A DNA stretch of 64,000 nt from Marinimicrobium locisalis (GCF_039822625.1 NZ_JBDLLG010000021.1:41162-105161); one strand, 5' to 3'; counted from the first letter of the stretch, positions 9,076 through 18,588 are shown. The notes: generated by a model from the sequence alone, not told the origin. A program made the numbers and translations.

Positions 9076-10022
9076 CTTGGTGCCAATCTTTGTCGAAGCA
9101 TGCGAACTTTGCTAAGGAATAGTAACCTCATTTGGCGAATGGCGAATTTTTTGCCTTCCTCGACCGTGTAATAAACACCGTCAAGTAGGGTTTCGTCCAG
9201 TTCGCCAATTTTCTTCTCATAGTCCTCGATGGTCTCCAAGAGCTTTTTGGCCAACCGGTTATCTTGGTCCAAGATCGAAAGACCCTCGCCCACTACAAGG
9301 GCCACAAAAATACCCACTGTGATCGGCAAAATGACCGGAATCGAGGCCGCAAACACCGCGGCGCCTGCTGCCACCCCTACTGCTGCCAGGTACCCTGCAA
9401 TACTTGCAATGGCAATTTTTAACACGTCGGTGCTCAAATGAGTGATCCAATGGGTCCACCGGAACTCTTCGTCAAATAGCCATCGAATGGAGTTGAGGCT
9501 CACTGAGAAAATGACTGATACCAAGAACCCCGATCTCGCAGCCGCTTTTGCTGCCTTTCCGCCTATGCCGAACTTCATCATTTGGGTGTTGGTGGCCAAG
9601 TACCGTGTGCCCTTGATAATCTTTCGCAGCTTGTGGTTGCCCTTGAAAATGATGTACTGCTTCCCGTTCTTGGTCGTTATATAGTATTGAGTAAAGAGGC
9701 TCCCGGAGCGCGCCAAGTCTTTGCCGAGCGTGGCGAGCAACAAGCTACTCTTTATTGTGCTTCCGTAGTTTTGGGCAAAACCAAGGGTCTCCTGCGTAAC
9801 GGATAGCCCGGTCAAGTCATTCAGCTGTTTAATCGCTTCTTCTTTGGGGACGCCCTCTGATTGCTTTGTGGCGAGCCAAAGCTCTACCATGCCAGGAGCG
9901 TCGAGCGTATAAATATCGACTTGCTGGTACTTGGAAGCGGCCTCAAGTTGGCTGCGTTGATGATAAGCGTGGGCTGACGGAGGGGGGTAGACCATAAACG
10001 AGCTCCCTGTCGGTGGATTCAA
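9066..10022 (-). CDS. Membrane-segment protein, unknown (possible pore-forming toxin)
   Basis: A 318-residue protein with no signal peptide. The N-terminal 150 residues look soluble. A glycine/alanine-rich hydrophobic region at about 205-255 could form a helical hairpin in a membrane. The C-terminus is amphipathic and basic (FLSKVRMLRQRL). No catalytic motif or known domain is recognised. It is the first gene of a two-gene unit with the polytopic 8548-9075 protein. The unit interrupts the normally adjacent mucD and lepA genes. A type VI or contact-dependent membrane toxin is a plausible reading, but nothing in the sequence proves it. Confidence 0.65.
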   Translation of the reverse strand: MNPPTGSSFMVYPPPSAHAYHQRSQLEAASKYQQVDIYTLDAPGMVELWLATKQSEGVPKEEAIKQLNDLTGLSVTQETLGFAQNYGSTIKSSLLLATLGKDLARSGSLFTQYYITTKNGKQYIIFKGNHKLRKIIKGTRYLATNTQMMKFGIGGKAAKAAARSGFLVSVIFSVSLNSIRWLFDEEFRWTHWITHLSTDVLKIAIASIAGYLAAVGVAAGAAVFAASIPVILPITVGIFVALVVGEGLSILDQDNRLAKKLLETIEDYEKKIGELDETLLDGVYYTVEEGKKFAIRQMRLLFLSKVRMLRQRLAPRWF

Positions 10023-10244
10023 GCAAGATAGTACACAATAGGCAATGTCAATTGCAAAAGTGGCGTATATTGCTCTATTGAAGAGCTCTGCGGCCCATTA
10101 TTCCAGAGGTGCTCCCCTGGTTTGGGCGCCAAAATTCGCGTATATGGGCCATTTGGCGCGGTCTCCGCCCTTAATTGGGGAGAGCGGGTTAGCACCAACT
10201 CAGGACTACACAGCACTGGTGCCTCGGACGGCTTGTCTGTTGTG

Positions 10245-10449
10245 GGCGCTGCGGGCCTGGGTATGCGGGTGAGTAAAGACGCGGTGGCTCGACAGCGGCG
10301 GGCGGCGCTCCATGGGCTAGGACGTCCGCTTGAACTAATCAGCTTCTCCGAGCTGCGGGTGGCCAGCGGCAGCGCTGCTGCCCGCGCCGGTTGCCGTGCG
10401 CTTCCTGCGCCAAGGCCAGCCGGCGTTCACCACCCTCAAGATTGAGTAG
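10245..10449 (+). pseudogene. Remnant of a second mucD 3' end
   Basis: This stretch contains pieces resembling the second PDZ domain of mucD. An segment like the mucD one reading ...VASGSAAARAG (around 10360-10390) is followed, after loss of about 100 bp relative to mucD, by the exact copy of the mucD C-terminal codons and stop (10393-10449). The upstream part is only loosely similar to mucD 8200-8290, so it may come from a different mucD allele. It is not translatable as a continuous domain. Nothing else gene-like lies between 10023 and the lepA start. Confidence 0.65.
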
Positions 10450-10468
10450 CTTGTCATGGCCCGGCCCT
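10393..10468 (+). repeat. 76-bp exact direct repeat, right copy
   Basis: Identical to 8391-8466. It lies just upstream of lepA and marks the right boundary of the inserted two-gene unit. A GC-rich imperfect hairpin continues to about 10494. Confidence 0.95.
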
Positions 10469-10644
10469 ACCGAGCCCATAGCCGGGCCGGGCCAAATACG
10501 CTAAACTGCCCGCCTTTGTTCGGCGGCTGATGCCCCGCACTTGGTGGCGACCCCAGAGGTGACTTTTTGACCGTCACGTCGAGGGGCGCCGCCCAGGCAC
10601 TGCCGCCGCCTTGCCATTTTTCAATCAACGACATAAGACGCCCA

Positions 10645-12444
10645 GTGACTGATCTCAGCCATATTCGTAACTTTTCCATCATCGCCCATATCGACCACGG
10701 TAAGTCCACCATTGCCGACCGCTTTATTCAGGTCTGCGGCGGGCTGACGGAGCGGGAAATGGCCGAACAGGTCCTCGACTCCATGGACCTTGAGCGCGAG
10801 CGTGGCATTACCATCAAGGCTCAGAGCGTCACCCTGAGCTACAAGGCCCGGGACGGGAAAACCTATCAGCTCAACTTTATTGATACCCCCGGCCATGTGG
10901 ACTTCTCCTACGAGGTTTCCCGCTCGCTATACGCCTGTGAAGGCGCTCTGCTGGTGGTCGACGCGGGGCAGGGCGTGGAAGCCCAGTCCGTGGCCAACTG
11001 CTATACCGCCATTGAGCAGGGGCTGGAGGTAATTCCGGTACTGAACAAGATGGACCTGCCCCAGGCCGAGCCGGACCGGGTGGCTCAGGAGATTGAAGAT
11101 ATTATCGGCATCGAAGCCACCGAAGCGGTGCGCTGTAGCGCCAAGAGCGGGGAGGGCATCGAGGATGTGCTGGAAGAGTTGGTGCGGCTGGTGCCGCCGC
11201 CCAAGGGCGAGGTCGATGCGCCGCTTCAGGCATTGATCATCGACTCCTGGTTTGACAAGTATATGGGCGTGGTCTCGCTGGTACGGGTGACCCAGGGGAC
11301 CCTGAAGGTCAAAGACAAAATTGTGACCAAGTCCATCGGCAAATCTCACGTGGTGGACAGCCTCGGGGTGTTCAATCCCAAGGCCACCAACCTCAAGGAG
11401 CTGAAAGCGGGGGAAGTGGGCTTTGTAATCGCCGGGATTAAAGAGATTCTGGGGGCCCCGGTGGGGGATACCCTCACCCACGCCAATAGCCCCGATACGC
11501 CGGCGCTGCCCGGCTTCAAAAAAGTGAAGCCCCAGGTCTACGCCGGCATGTTCCCGGTGGACGCGGATGACTTTGAAGACTTCCGAGAAGCCCTCTCGAA
11601 GCTGACCCTGAACGACGCCTCGCTGTTTTTCGAGCCGGAAAGCTCCGACGCCCTTGGCTTCGGCTTCCGGTGTGGCTTCCTGGGCATGCTGCACATGGAG
11701 ATCATCCAAGAGCGGCTGGAACGGGAATACGACCTGGATCTGATTACCACCGCACCCACGGTGGTCTACGAAGTACTGACCACCAAGGGCGAGACGCTCT
11801 ATGTCTCCAGCCCCTCGGCGCTCCCGGATACCGGCGATATCGAAGAGATGCGCGAGCCGATTGTCGAGGCCAACATCCTGGTGCCCCAGGAATACCTTGG
11901 CAACGTTATCACCCTGTGCAGCGAAAAGCGGGGGATGCAGAAAGATATGCAATACACCGGCACCCAGGTGGCGCTGCGCTACGACATGCCGATGAACGAA
12001 GTGGTCATGGACTTCTTTGACCGCCTGAAGTCCGCCAGCCGCGGCTTTGCCTCTCTCGACTACAGCTTTGACCGGTTTGAAACGGCTAACCTCGTGCGCC
12101 TGGATGTGCTGATTAACGGCGATAAAGTGGATGCCCTGGCGCTGATTGTCCACCGGGACCATTCCCAGAGTATTGGTCGCTCGTTGGTGGAGAAAATGAA
12201 AGAACTGATCCCCCGGCAAATGTTTGACGTGGCGATTCAGGCGGCCATCGGCGGGAACGTCATTGCCCGCTCCACGGTCAAAGCCTTGCGCAAGAACGTG
12301 ACCGCCAAGTGTTATGGCGGCGATGCTTCGCGCAAGAAAAAGCTGCTGGAAAAGCAAAAGGCCGGTAAGAAGCGCATGAAACAGGTCGGCCGGGTGGAGA
12401 TTCCCCAGGACGCCTTTCTAGCGGTGCTTAAGGTCGACAATTAA
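10645..12444 (+). CDS. lepA: Elongation factor 4 (LepA), ribosome-associated GTPase
   Basis: Translational GTPase that acts on stalled or initiating ribosomes. The GTG at 10645 gives MTDLSHIRNF and a 599-residue protein, the usual LepA length; a TTG at 10567 with a better ribosome site (AGAGGTGA) would add 26 residues not typical of the family. G-motifs: AHIDHGKST, DTPGH and NKMD. The C-terminal LepA-specific domain ends with the basic AKCYGGDASRKKKLLEKQK region. It is followed 45 bp later by lepB, as in most proteobacteria. Confidence 0.95.
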   Translation: MTDLSHIRNFSIIAHIDHGKSTIADRFIQVCGGLTEREMAEQVLDSMDLERERGITIKAQSVTLSYKARDGKTYQLNFIDTPGHVDFSYEVSRSLYACEGALLVVDAGQGVEAQSVANCYTAIEQGLEVIPVLNKMDLPQAEPDRVAQEIEDIIGIEATEAVRCSAKSGEGIEDVLEELVRLVPPPKGEVDAPLQALIIDSWFDKYMGVVSLVRVTQGTLKVKDKIVTKSIGKSHVVDSLGVFNPKATNLKELKAGEVGFVIAGIKEILGAPVGDTLTHANSPDTPALPGFKKVKPQVYAGMFPVDADDFEDFREALSKLTLNDASLFFEPESSDALGFGFRCGFLGMLHMEIIQERLEREYDLDLITTAPTVVYEVLTTKGETLYVSSPSALPDTGDIEEMREPIVEANILVPQEYLGNVITLCSEKRGMQKDMQYTGTQVALRYDMPMNEVVMDFFDRLKSASRGFASLDYSFDRFETANLVRLDVLINGDKVDALALIVHRDHSQSIGRSLVEKMKELIPRQMFDVAIQAAIGGNVIARSTVKALRKNVTAKCYGGDASRKKKLLEKQKAGKKRMKQVGRVEIPQDAFLAVLKVDN

Positions 12445-12489
12445 GGCAATGGCGAATAACAACCAATACGGACAGCAACAGGAACGCGA

Positions 12490-13371
12490 ATGAGCAGTAT
12501 AAACCTACCCCTGATTCTGACTCTGGCGGTGTTCGTCACCGGCCTGGTATGGCTATACGACCGCCTGGTGCTGTCCCGCCCCCGCAAACAGGCGCTGGAA
12601 GCGGTGGAGCAACAGTTTGCCCGGGCTGACCTAAAAAATGGTGCTCAGCGCAAAGCTTATGAAGAGGCACGGGAAGCGGCCGGCCGGGAACCGGTTTGGG
12701 TGGAGTATTCCAAATCCTTTTTCCCGGTGCTGGCGCTGGTGTTCGTGCTGCGCTCGTTTATCGCCGAGCCGTTTCAGATCCCCTCCGGTTCCATGGAGCC
12801 CACCCTTGAGATCGGTGATTTCATTGTGGTGAACAAGTTTACCTACGGCATCCGCCTGCCGGTGTTGAATACGGAAGTGATTCCGGTGAACGACCCCGAG
12901 CGGGGCGAAGTCATGGTCTTCTTCCCGCCCCACCAGCCGGATACCTACTTTATTAAGCGGGTCATCGGGCTGCCGGGGGATACCGTCACCTACAGCGACC
13001 ACCAGTTGACCATCAATGGTGAGCCTGTTCCACAAGAGGTGGTTGAGGTGAACCGGTCCGCGCCGAACCCCTATCGAGTTGTCAAAGAGACGCTGGGAGA
13101 CAATACTTATACCGTGCGCAAGCACCTGACCCCTGGCCGTTACAGCCGCCACGGCTCCTGGACGGTGCCGGAAGGGCATTACTTCATGATGGGCGACAAC
13201 CGGGATGGCAGCTTTGACAGCCGGGGCTGGGACGAGCTGAACGGGGACCCCAACAAGAATTTCAGCTTTGTGCCCGAGAGTGAGATAGTCGGCAAGGCCT
13301 TCGCAATCTGGATGCACTGGGATTCTCTGTTCAGTGTGCCCAGCTTCGAGCGGGCAGGTACCATTCACTAG
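12490..13371 (+). CDS. lepB: Signal peptidase I
   Basis: Inner-membrane serine protease that removes signal peptides from exported proteins. The 293-residue protein has two N-terminal transmembrane segments (about 6-23 and 75-92). The Ser/Lys dyad is Ser101 in PSGSMEPT and Lys156 in YFIKRVIG; their 55-residue spacing equals that of E. coli LepB. The late conserved box GDNRDGSFDSR is present. It is co-oriented with lepA and the downstream DUF4845, rnc, era and recO genes in a probable operon. Confidence 0.96.
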   Translation: MSSINLPLILTLAVFVTGLVWLYDRLVLSRPRKQALEAVEQQFARADLKNGAQRKAYEEAREAAGREPVWVEYSKSFFPVLALVFVLRSFIAEPFQIPSGSMEPTLEIGDFIVVNKFTYGIRLPVLNTEVIPVNDPERGEVMVFFPPHQPDTYFIKRVIGLPGDTVTYSDHQLTINGEPVPQEVVEVNRSAPNPYRVVKETLGDNTYTVRKHLTPGRYSRHGSWTVPEGHYFMMGDNRDGSFDSRGWDELNGDPNKNFSFVPESEIVGKAFAIWMHWDSLFSVPSFERAGTIH

Positions 13372-13431
13372 CAGGCTAAAATATAAGCACCCCGCCAACC
13401 GTTGGGCGCTTAAAAACAAGAGGGCGAGCGG

Positions 13432-13851
13432 ATGCAATTACCAAAGCAGCAAAGAGGCATGTCCACCCTGGGGGTGGTGTTTGTTATTCTGGTGGCGGTC
13501 GCCGTGGTTTTCACCGCATTCAAAGTGGTACCGCCCTATGCGGAGAATCGCTATATCTCCTCGGCACTTAAGTCTCTGGCAAAGAACAATCCCGACTTGT
13601 TCAGCCTGAGCCCGTCGCAAATCCGCTCTCAGTTGACCAAGTTCTACACCGTCAACAACGTCCGGACCGAGGGGCGCAAGAACATCGATATCGACAAGCA
13701 CGCCAGCCGTGTGGTCATTACCATTGCCTACGAGGAGCGGATCGACTTCGTCCGCAATATCGATTTGGTCTTTTCCTTCAACAACCAGCTCGACAGCTCG
13801 GCACCGGAGCAGTGCTGTACGCCGTTGGAGCGAAACCTCAGTAACGACTAG
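13432..13851 (+). CDS. DUF4845 family membrane protein
   Basis: A 139-residue protein with a single N-terminal membrane segment (about 10-30; LGVVFVILVAVAVVFTAFKV) and a small periplasmic domain. This gene is commonly found between lepB and rnc in Pseudomonas and relatives, where it is annotated as DUF4845. Its TAG stop shares one base with the GTG start of rnc, so the two are coupled. Molecular function is not known. Confidence 0.85.
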   Translation: MQLPKQQRGMSTLGVVFVILVAVAVVFTAFKVVPPYAENRYISSALKSLAKNNPDLFSLSPSQIRSQLTKFYTVNNVRTEGRKNIDIDKHASRVVITIAYEERIDFVRNIDLVFSFNNQLDSSAPEQCCTPLERNLSND

Positions 13852-14555
13852 TGTCCGATTTACTCAAAAAACGTCTTCAGCAGCGCCTGGGCTACCACTT
13901 CCGTGACCCGGCCCAACTGGACCTGGCCCTGACCCATCGCAGTCACGGTGCCCACAACAATGAACGCCTCGAATTTCTGGGCGACTCCATCCTGAACTTT
14001 ATCATCGGCGAAGCCCTGTTTCGCCGCTTCCCCGAAGCGCGAGAAGGGCAGCTCAGCCGGTTGCGCTCCCAGATGGTCAAGGGCGAAACGCTGGCGGCCA
14101 TTGCGGTCGAATTCGACGTGGGGGAGTGCCTACTGCTCGGGGAAGGGGAAATGAAAAGTGGCGGAAGCCGTCGCGAGTCCATTCTGGCCGATACCGTCGA
14201 GGCGCTAATCGGCGCAATCTATCTCGAATCGGGCTTTGAAGCCTGTGCCGAACGAGTCAACGCCTGGTACCGGGAGCGGCTCGACGCATTATCGCTGGCC
14301 AGCCCCGCCAAAGATGCCAAGACCCGGCTGCAGGAATTTTTGCAGGCCCACAAACTGCCCCTCCCGGAGTATAACGTGGTTGAAGTGGAAGGAGAGGCAC
14401 ACGCTCACCGCTTTACCATCGAGTGCCGAGTGGCGCCGCTGAAAGAAGCCGCACGGGCCCGGGCCAACAGCCGGCGGGTCGCGGAAAAGCAGGCCGCCGC
14501 CGAGGTACTGGAACAACTGCAGAAACTTGAATTGAAACCCAAGCGCAAGGGCTAA
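13851..14555 (+). CDS. rnc: Ribonuclease III
   Basis: Double-strand-specific endoribonuclease that processes rRNA precursors and regulatory duplexes. The 234-residue protein has the catalytic signature NERLEFLGDS near residue 37, a second acidic cluster (ADTVEALIGAIY) and a C-terminal double-stranded RNA-binding domain (about 155-225). The GTG start overlaps the preceding stop by one base. It is followed two bases later by era, the standard rnc-era-recO arrangement. Confidence 0.96.
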   Translation: MSDLLKKRLQQRLGYHFRDPAQLDLALTHRSHGAHNNERLEFLGDSILNFIIGEALFRRFPEAREGQLSRLRSQMVKGETLAAIAVEFDVGECLLLGEGEMKSGGSRRESILADTVEALIGAIYLESGFEACAERVNAWYRERLDALSLASPAKDAKTRLQEFLQAHKLPLPEYNVVEVEGEAHAHRFTIECRVAPLKEAARARANSRRVAEKQAAAEVLEQLQKLELKPKRKG

Positions 14556-14557
14556 CC

Positions 14558-15463
14558 ATGACCGAAACTCAAACCCCCAGCCGGTGCGGCTACGTGGCGA
14601 TTGTGGGCCGGCCCAATGTGGGCAAGTCCACCTTGCTCAACCATATGCTGGGCCAGAAAGTCAGCATTACCTCGCGCAAGCCGCAGACCACGCGCAACAA
14701 TGTTCAAGGCATCAAGACCGAAGGGCCGAATCAGATTATCTTCGTCGATACCCCCGGTCTGCACCAGGGCCAGAAAAAAGCCATCAACCGCTACATGAAC
14801 CAGGCCGCCACCACCGCCATTAAAGATGTGGATGTGGTGGTTTTTATCGTGGACCGGCTCGTCTGGACCGACGAAGATGAAATGGTGGCGCAGCGTCTAG
14901 AGAATCTCAGCTGTCCGATTATTCTCGCGATCAACAAAGTCGATAAAGTCGAGCAAAAAGAGAGCTTGCTACCCCACCTGCAGGCATTGGGCGAACGCTT
15001 CCCCACGGCGGAAATCATCCCGCTGTCGGCCCTGAAGAACACAAACCTGGACCGGCTTGAGCAGTTGCTTGTCGAGCGCCTGCCCGAAGGCGTGCACTTC
15101 TATCCGGACGACCAGCTCACCGACCGAAGCTCCCGCTTTATGGCAGCGGAAATGGTGCGGGAAAAAATTACCCGTCAGCTGGGGGATGAGCTGCCGTACC
15201 AAATGGCGGTGGAAATCGAAGAATTTAAAGACGACGGGCGAGTGCTCCACATCTCCGCCCTGGTCCTGGTCGAGCGGGACGGGCAAAAGCGAATCCTCAT
15301 CGGCGAGCGGGGCGAGCGCATTAAACAGATCGGACAACAGGCACGCCTGGATATGGAAAAGCTATTCGAGCAAAAAGTCATGCTCAAGCTCTGGGTCAAG
15401 GTTAAATCCGGCTGGTCCGATGACAGCCGGGCGCTGCGCAGCCTGGGCTACGACGACGTATAA
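14558..15463 (+). CDS. era: GTPase Era
   Basis: Essential Ras-like GTPase for 30S ribosome assembly that binds the 3' end of 16S rRNA. The 301-residue protein shows G1 GRPNVGKS (about 13-20), G3 DTPG, G4 NKVD and a C-terminal KH domain with the GERGERIKQIG loop. It is full length and sits between rnc and recO with short gaps. Confidence 0.97.
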   Translation: MTETQTPSRCGYVAIVGRPNVGKSTLLNHMLGQKVSITSRKPQTTRNNVQGIKTEGPNQIIFVDTPGLHQGQKKAINRYMNQAATTAIKDVDVVVFIVDRLVWTDEDEMVAQRLENLSCPIILAINKVDKVEQKESLLPHLQALGERFPTAEIIPLSALKNTNLDRLEQLLVERLPEGVHFYPDDQLTDRSSRFMAAEMVREKITRQLGDELPYQMAVEIEEFKDDGRVLHISALVLVERDGQKRILIGERGERIKQIGQQARLDMEKLFEQKVMLKLWVKVKSGWSDDSRALRSLGYDDV

Positions 15464-15477
15464 GCCCGGTCACGACC

Positions 15478-16188
15478 ATGCGCATTGAATTCCAGCCCGC
15501 GTATGTGTTGCATACCCGCCCTTACCGGGACACCAGCCTGCTGGTGGACCTGTTAACGCCGGACTACGGCCGAGTCGGCGCCGTCGCCAAGGGCGTGCGC
15601 CGCGGTAAAAGCCAGCGCCGCCCACTCCTCAATCCCTTTACGGCCGTGCTGGTGTCCCTCACCGGCAAGAGCAACCTAAAAACCCTCACCGCCGTGGAAG
15701 CCGACGGCCCCAGCCTCCGGCTTACCGGCCTGGCGCTCTACAGCGGATTCTACGTCAACGAACTGCTGGTACGCCTGCTCGGCGAGCAAGACCCCAACCC
15801 GGCCATTTTTGATGATTACCGCTGGACCATGCAGGCTCTCTCGACCCTGAACGGCGACACCCCGGAACCGCTACTGCGCCAGTTTGAATGGCGCCTGCTG
15901 GAGCACCTGGGCTACGGCATCAGCTTCACCGAAGAAGCGGAAACCGGCGATGCCATCGCACCGGACAGCCTCTACCGCTTCGACCCGGAAGCGGGCTTCA
16001 TCCCCACCTACAGCAGCCGCGACCCGAGGGAAACCCCCAAGCTCTTCATCGGTGCTGATTTGATCGCCTGCGCCAACTTAAACTTCGCTCAGCCACAAAC
16101 CTTAGCGGTGGCAAAGCGCCTAAGCCGTTTGATGCTGCATCCTCTCTTAGGCTATAAGCCTTTGAAAAGTCGGGATTTATTTAAATGA
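15478..16188 (+). CDS. recO: DNA repair protein RecO
   Basis: Mediator that loads RecA in the RecFOR pathway. The 236-residue protein has an N-terminal OB fold (PAYVLHTRPYRDTSLLVDLL) and a helical C-terminal domain with FYVNELLVRLL. It begins 15 bases after era. In Pseudomonas pdxJ follows recO; here the operon stops and AT-rich accessory DNA begins, so recO marks the left border of the 16.2-23.5 kb region. The last codons (KSRDLFK) are AT-rich compared with the rest of the gene. Confidence 0.93.
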   Translation: MRIEFQPAYVLHTRPYRDTSLLVDLLTPDYGRVGAVAKGVRRGKSQRRPLLNPFTAVLVSLTGKSNLKTLTAVEADGPSLRLTGLALYSGFYVNELLVRLLGEQDPNPAIFDDYRWTMQALSTLNGDTPEPLLRQFEWRLLEHLGYGISFTEEAETGDAIAPDSLYRFDPEAGFIPTYSSRDPRETPKLFIGADLIACANLNFAQPQTLAVAKRLSRLMLHPLLGYKPLKSRDLFK

Positions 16189-16471
16189 AACTTTTGCAAG
16201 TAGAGTCCGGCAGAGACTTGATTAGTTTTGTGTGTTGCAGAAGAGAGCATGTTTTCGTAGTATTCACAACTAAGGGTGTCTGGGCAGACAGTTCTAGAAT
16301 AAATTTGGGTCGTGAAGGATGTGCATAATAAAAACTAATTTCTAGTTTAATACACTCCTTAACTAACTCTCTATTTATCTCGTTAGAGTTCAATGGTGGT
16401 CCTGCCTTTGTGTCGGAGCTCTCACGGTTAACCTCGTAGAGTTTCCGCGCCTCAATCTGTAGTACAAGCAT
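16181..16471 (-). CDS. Doubtful ORF in the recO downstream gap
   Basis: A 96-codon open frame opposite to recO, overlapping its last codons by eight bases. The product has several Cys and charged residues but no signal peptide, membrane segment or known motif. No ribosome site is visible before its ATG. It is the only open frame of any length in the 400-bp gap between recO and the first secreted-protein gene and may be chance. Confidence 0.2.
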   Translation of the reverse strand: MLVLQIEARKLYEVNRESSDTKAGPPLNSNEINRELVKECIKLEISFYYAHPSRPKFILELSAQTPLVVNTTKTCSLLQHTKLIKSLPDSTCKSFI

Positions 16472-16590
16472 ACATCGTCAAGAGCTAATGGGACCCCTGT
16501 GCTAGCTTGGTGTGTATGTAGTGACATAGGTATTTGGCCATTTACCTGGCTTAAACTAACAGCGTGCTTTATCCATAAAGGGACGAGTAT

Positions 16591-16950
16591 ATGCGCAACT
16601 TCAAACAGCTAAGATCATTGAAAGCCTGTACTCTAGGTACTCTTTCTGTCTTGCTTCTTTCGTTGTCATTTCCAGCTTCATCTGATAACCAGTGGCATTC
16701 ATCAACGATAAAGAAAGTTTACCCTTTCCAAAATGGTGCTTTCGCAATCATTTTCGATGAACCTTCCAGGTGCAATAAAGACAACGGCTATCATACTGTT
16801 AAAGCGGGGTCAAATGGAGTGACGGAGGAAGCGGTTGATCGCTTTTTGTCAGTGGCCTTAACGGCGGGGTCATTGGGCAATAAGTTGTTCATTTACTACG
16901 ATGATACTCACCCGAACTGTGCGGTTCGAAGGCTTAATGTTGCATTTTAA
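16591..16950 (+). CDS. Small exported protein, paralogue 1 of the 16-23 kb family
   Basis: A 119-residue protein with a signal peptide (cleavage near FPASS, residue 31) and a mature domain of about 88 residues. It shares a pattern with the other members of this region: an early beta segment, a Cys at about the middle (here PSRCNK), a helix with FLSVALTAGSLGNKLFIYY and a second Cys near the end (HPNCAVRRL), suggesting one disulfide. A GGGACGAG ribosome site precedes ATG. Function unknown; the fold pattern faintly recalls the small B-subunit-like secreted domains of AB5 toxins, which is speculative. Confidence 0.8.
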   Translation: MRNFKQLRSLKACTLGTLSVLLLSLSFPASSDNQWHSSTIKKVYPFQNGAFAIIFDEPSRCNKDNGYHTVKAGSNGVTEEAVDRFLSVALTAGSLGNKLFIYYDDTHPNCAVRRLNVAF

Positions 16951-17339
16951 CATAAATATACACTTTAGTTTAAGAAGGCATTTTGTCACCCTCTTTGCAA
17001 CTGTCAGACAAATTTGAAAAGAGGATTTCGTTATGCCGATTCGCTGTATTAGATCTCTACGATCGTCACTTAATGAAATTCTAAATGAAAGTTGACGAAT
17101 TCATTGAGGGTCGGGTTTTGTCAGTAGTAAATAAAATAAAAGTGATCGCAACTGTTCGGCCCGCGGTAACGGGGAAGTTGTTTGTCGAATCTGTTTCAAA
17201 AAAAGCTTTTCGGTCATTCTTTATATCTCGATATGAAACTGCTTTATTTATGCCCAAAACGGGCAGATCGTCCGGCTAGGAGGGGGGCGCCCTGTTAGGC
17301 CGATGATGAACAAACTCTATGTGGAAGTGCAAATAGATC
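16951..17339 (+). other. Intergenic stretch without a convincing gene
   Basis: AT-rich DNA holding one 64-codon frame (17085-17279, beginning MKVDEFIEGR) with no ribosome site, no signal peptide and no recognisable motif. I see no hairpin with a T-tract and no repeat shared with other parts of the window. Confidence 0.4.
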
Positions 17340-17861
17340 ATGAAAAAGTTTCCAGCGATATTAATAGTTATGCTTACTCCCTTAATTTCGGCATGTGAGA
17401 AGGTGGTGGATCTAAGTTCATCTGAAAAAGCCCAAAATGACTATATTAATAAGCTTTTCTGTACAACTAGTAATCTATTTTTGTATGAGGGTAGTACGGC
17501 AGGAAGGGACGACAAGAGGCTGGGAAGTCACTACTTAGCTAGCTATCGCGGAGATCCTGAGGAGTCTTTAGATGAACACATTGATCTTGCGTCGAAAGGA
17601 GGGGGGTTTGATAAGAGTCGCATAGTTAAGATGATAAAAGAAGGGGCCTACGTGGATATAGAAAAGCTTTTCTTCTATAAAACAATTGGTTGTTGTTCGG
17701 GCTATGTTCCTGTTGGGAATGTCGAAGGCTTTGGAAAAGAAAGAGTTGATATGAGTGTTTTGTTTGTGTCTAAACCTAGCTCCTCATCTTCACCGTTCTC
17801 TGATTACGGGGTCGAATCGGATTTAAAATATAGCTCCATGTACGTTAGGCCATGCAACTAG
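17340..17861 (+). CDS. Predicted lipoprotein, unknown
   Basis: A 173-residue protein with a signal peptide and lipobox (LISAC, Cys19), so it should be lipid-anchored. The mature part has paired Cys (LFCTTSN; GCCSGYVP; RPCN at the end), suggesting disulfides in the periplasm. I do not recognise the family. It lies in a co-directional row with the neighbouring secreted proteins but with gaps of over 100 bp, so it need not be in the same operon. Confidence 0.7.
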   Translation: MKKFPAILIVMLTPLISACEKVVDLSSSEKAQNDYINKLFCTTSNLFLYEGSTAGRDDKRLGSHYLASYRGDPEESLDEHIDLASKGGGFDKSRIVKMIKEGAYVDIEKLFFYKTIGCCSGYVPVGNVEGFGKERVDMSVLFVSKPSSSSSPFSDYGVESDLKYSSMYVRPCN

Positions 17862-18021
17862 AAGAGGAACTTGATTGGTGCTGAATCCACGTACAGTGAA
17901 CCAGTGAGTTTTTTATGAAAAATGGCGATGATGTAGAATGTTGTTTATGTCTGAAAGTAGAGTGATGTTTTTCATTGCAGCCTTTTGTTTGAGGCGATAA
18001 CTAATAGTTTGGGGGTGATTT

Positions 18022-18588
18022 ATGTTTTTGGGCACTTTTAAGTGGTTTTTAGTTTTCTGGATCTTTCTTGTAAGTTCAGCTAACGCTACCTCGGAGTACT
18101 GGGATGTTCCTAAGCCCGAAGGGTCTGGTCTACCGCTCCCCGATACTATTCAAATTCCAACAAGTGAGACTGGCCTGATCCCCATTTCTGTCGGGTCTGT
18201 TATGTTCTTCGTCCCTAAAGCCTATGAAGATGATGGTTCTGTTCGTGGTGGTGATGACGATGGAGACGGTGTAAGGGAGGGGGTTCTGGCTGCTATAAAT
18301 CGTGAGTATCAGGGTGATCCGGTTAGTAGAAAGCATGCGTTTATTCTCTCTAAAGCTATAGGAGAGCTTCTTTCAGGATCTTATAATTTGCCCGCTCGTA
18401 AGCGCCTTCTAGGATATATGGATTCGATCGACAGGTGCATAAACGAGAGGGGTGGCGTCTCTGGAAAGGAGTTTGTGATGCGAGCTCAACTAAATAACTC
18501 AGCCCGAATTAGAGCGTTTCTCGAGCTATCATATGCTGCGCTGAAGGGTCCTAATAATGTTCCCAGGTTCTTTCTTGAATGCAAGTAA
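18022..18588 (+). CDS. Secreted protein, unknown
   Basis: A 188-residue protein with a signal peptide cleaved after SANA (about residue 23). The mature sequence starts with a proline-rich stretch and contains an acidic DDDGDGV loop at about 75-82 that could bind Ca2+. Two Cys lie in the C-terminal helical part. It is 18 bp upstream of the secreted hydrolase gene, so the two are likely co-expressed and may act together. No known domain recognised. Confidence 0.72.
   Translation: MFLGTFKWFLVFWIFLVSSANATSEYWDVPKPEGSGLPLPDTIQIPTSETGLIPISVGSVMFFVPKAYEDDGSVRGGDDDGDGVREGVLAAINREYQGDPVSRKHAFILSKAIGELLSGSYNLPARKRLLGYMDSIDRCINERGGVSGKEFVMRAQLNNSARIRAFLELSYAALKGPNNVPRFFLECK

Noticed and set aside
10927..12357. 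Long antisense ORF opposite lepA (476 codons)
   Set aside because: Shadow of GC-rich lepA codons; no family pattern, while the plus strand is clearly LepA.
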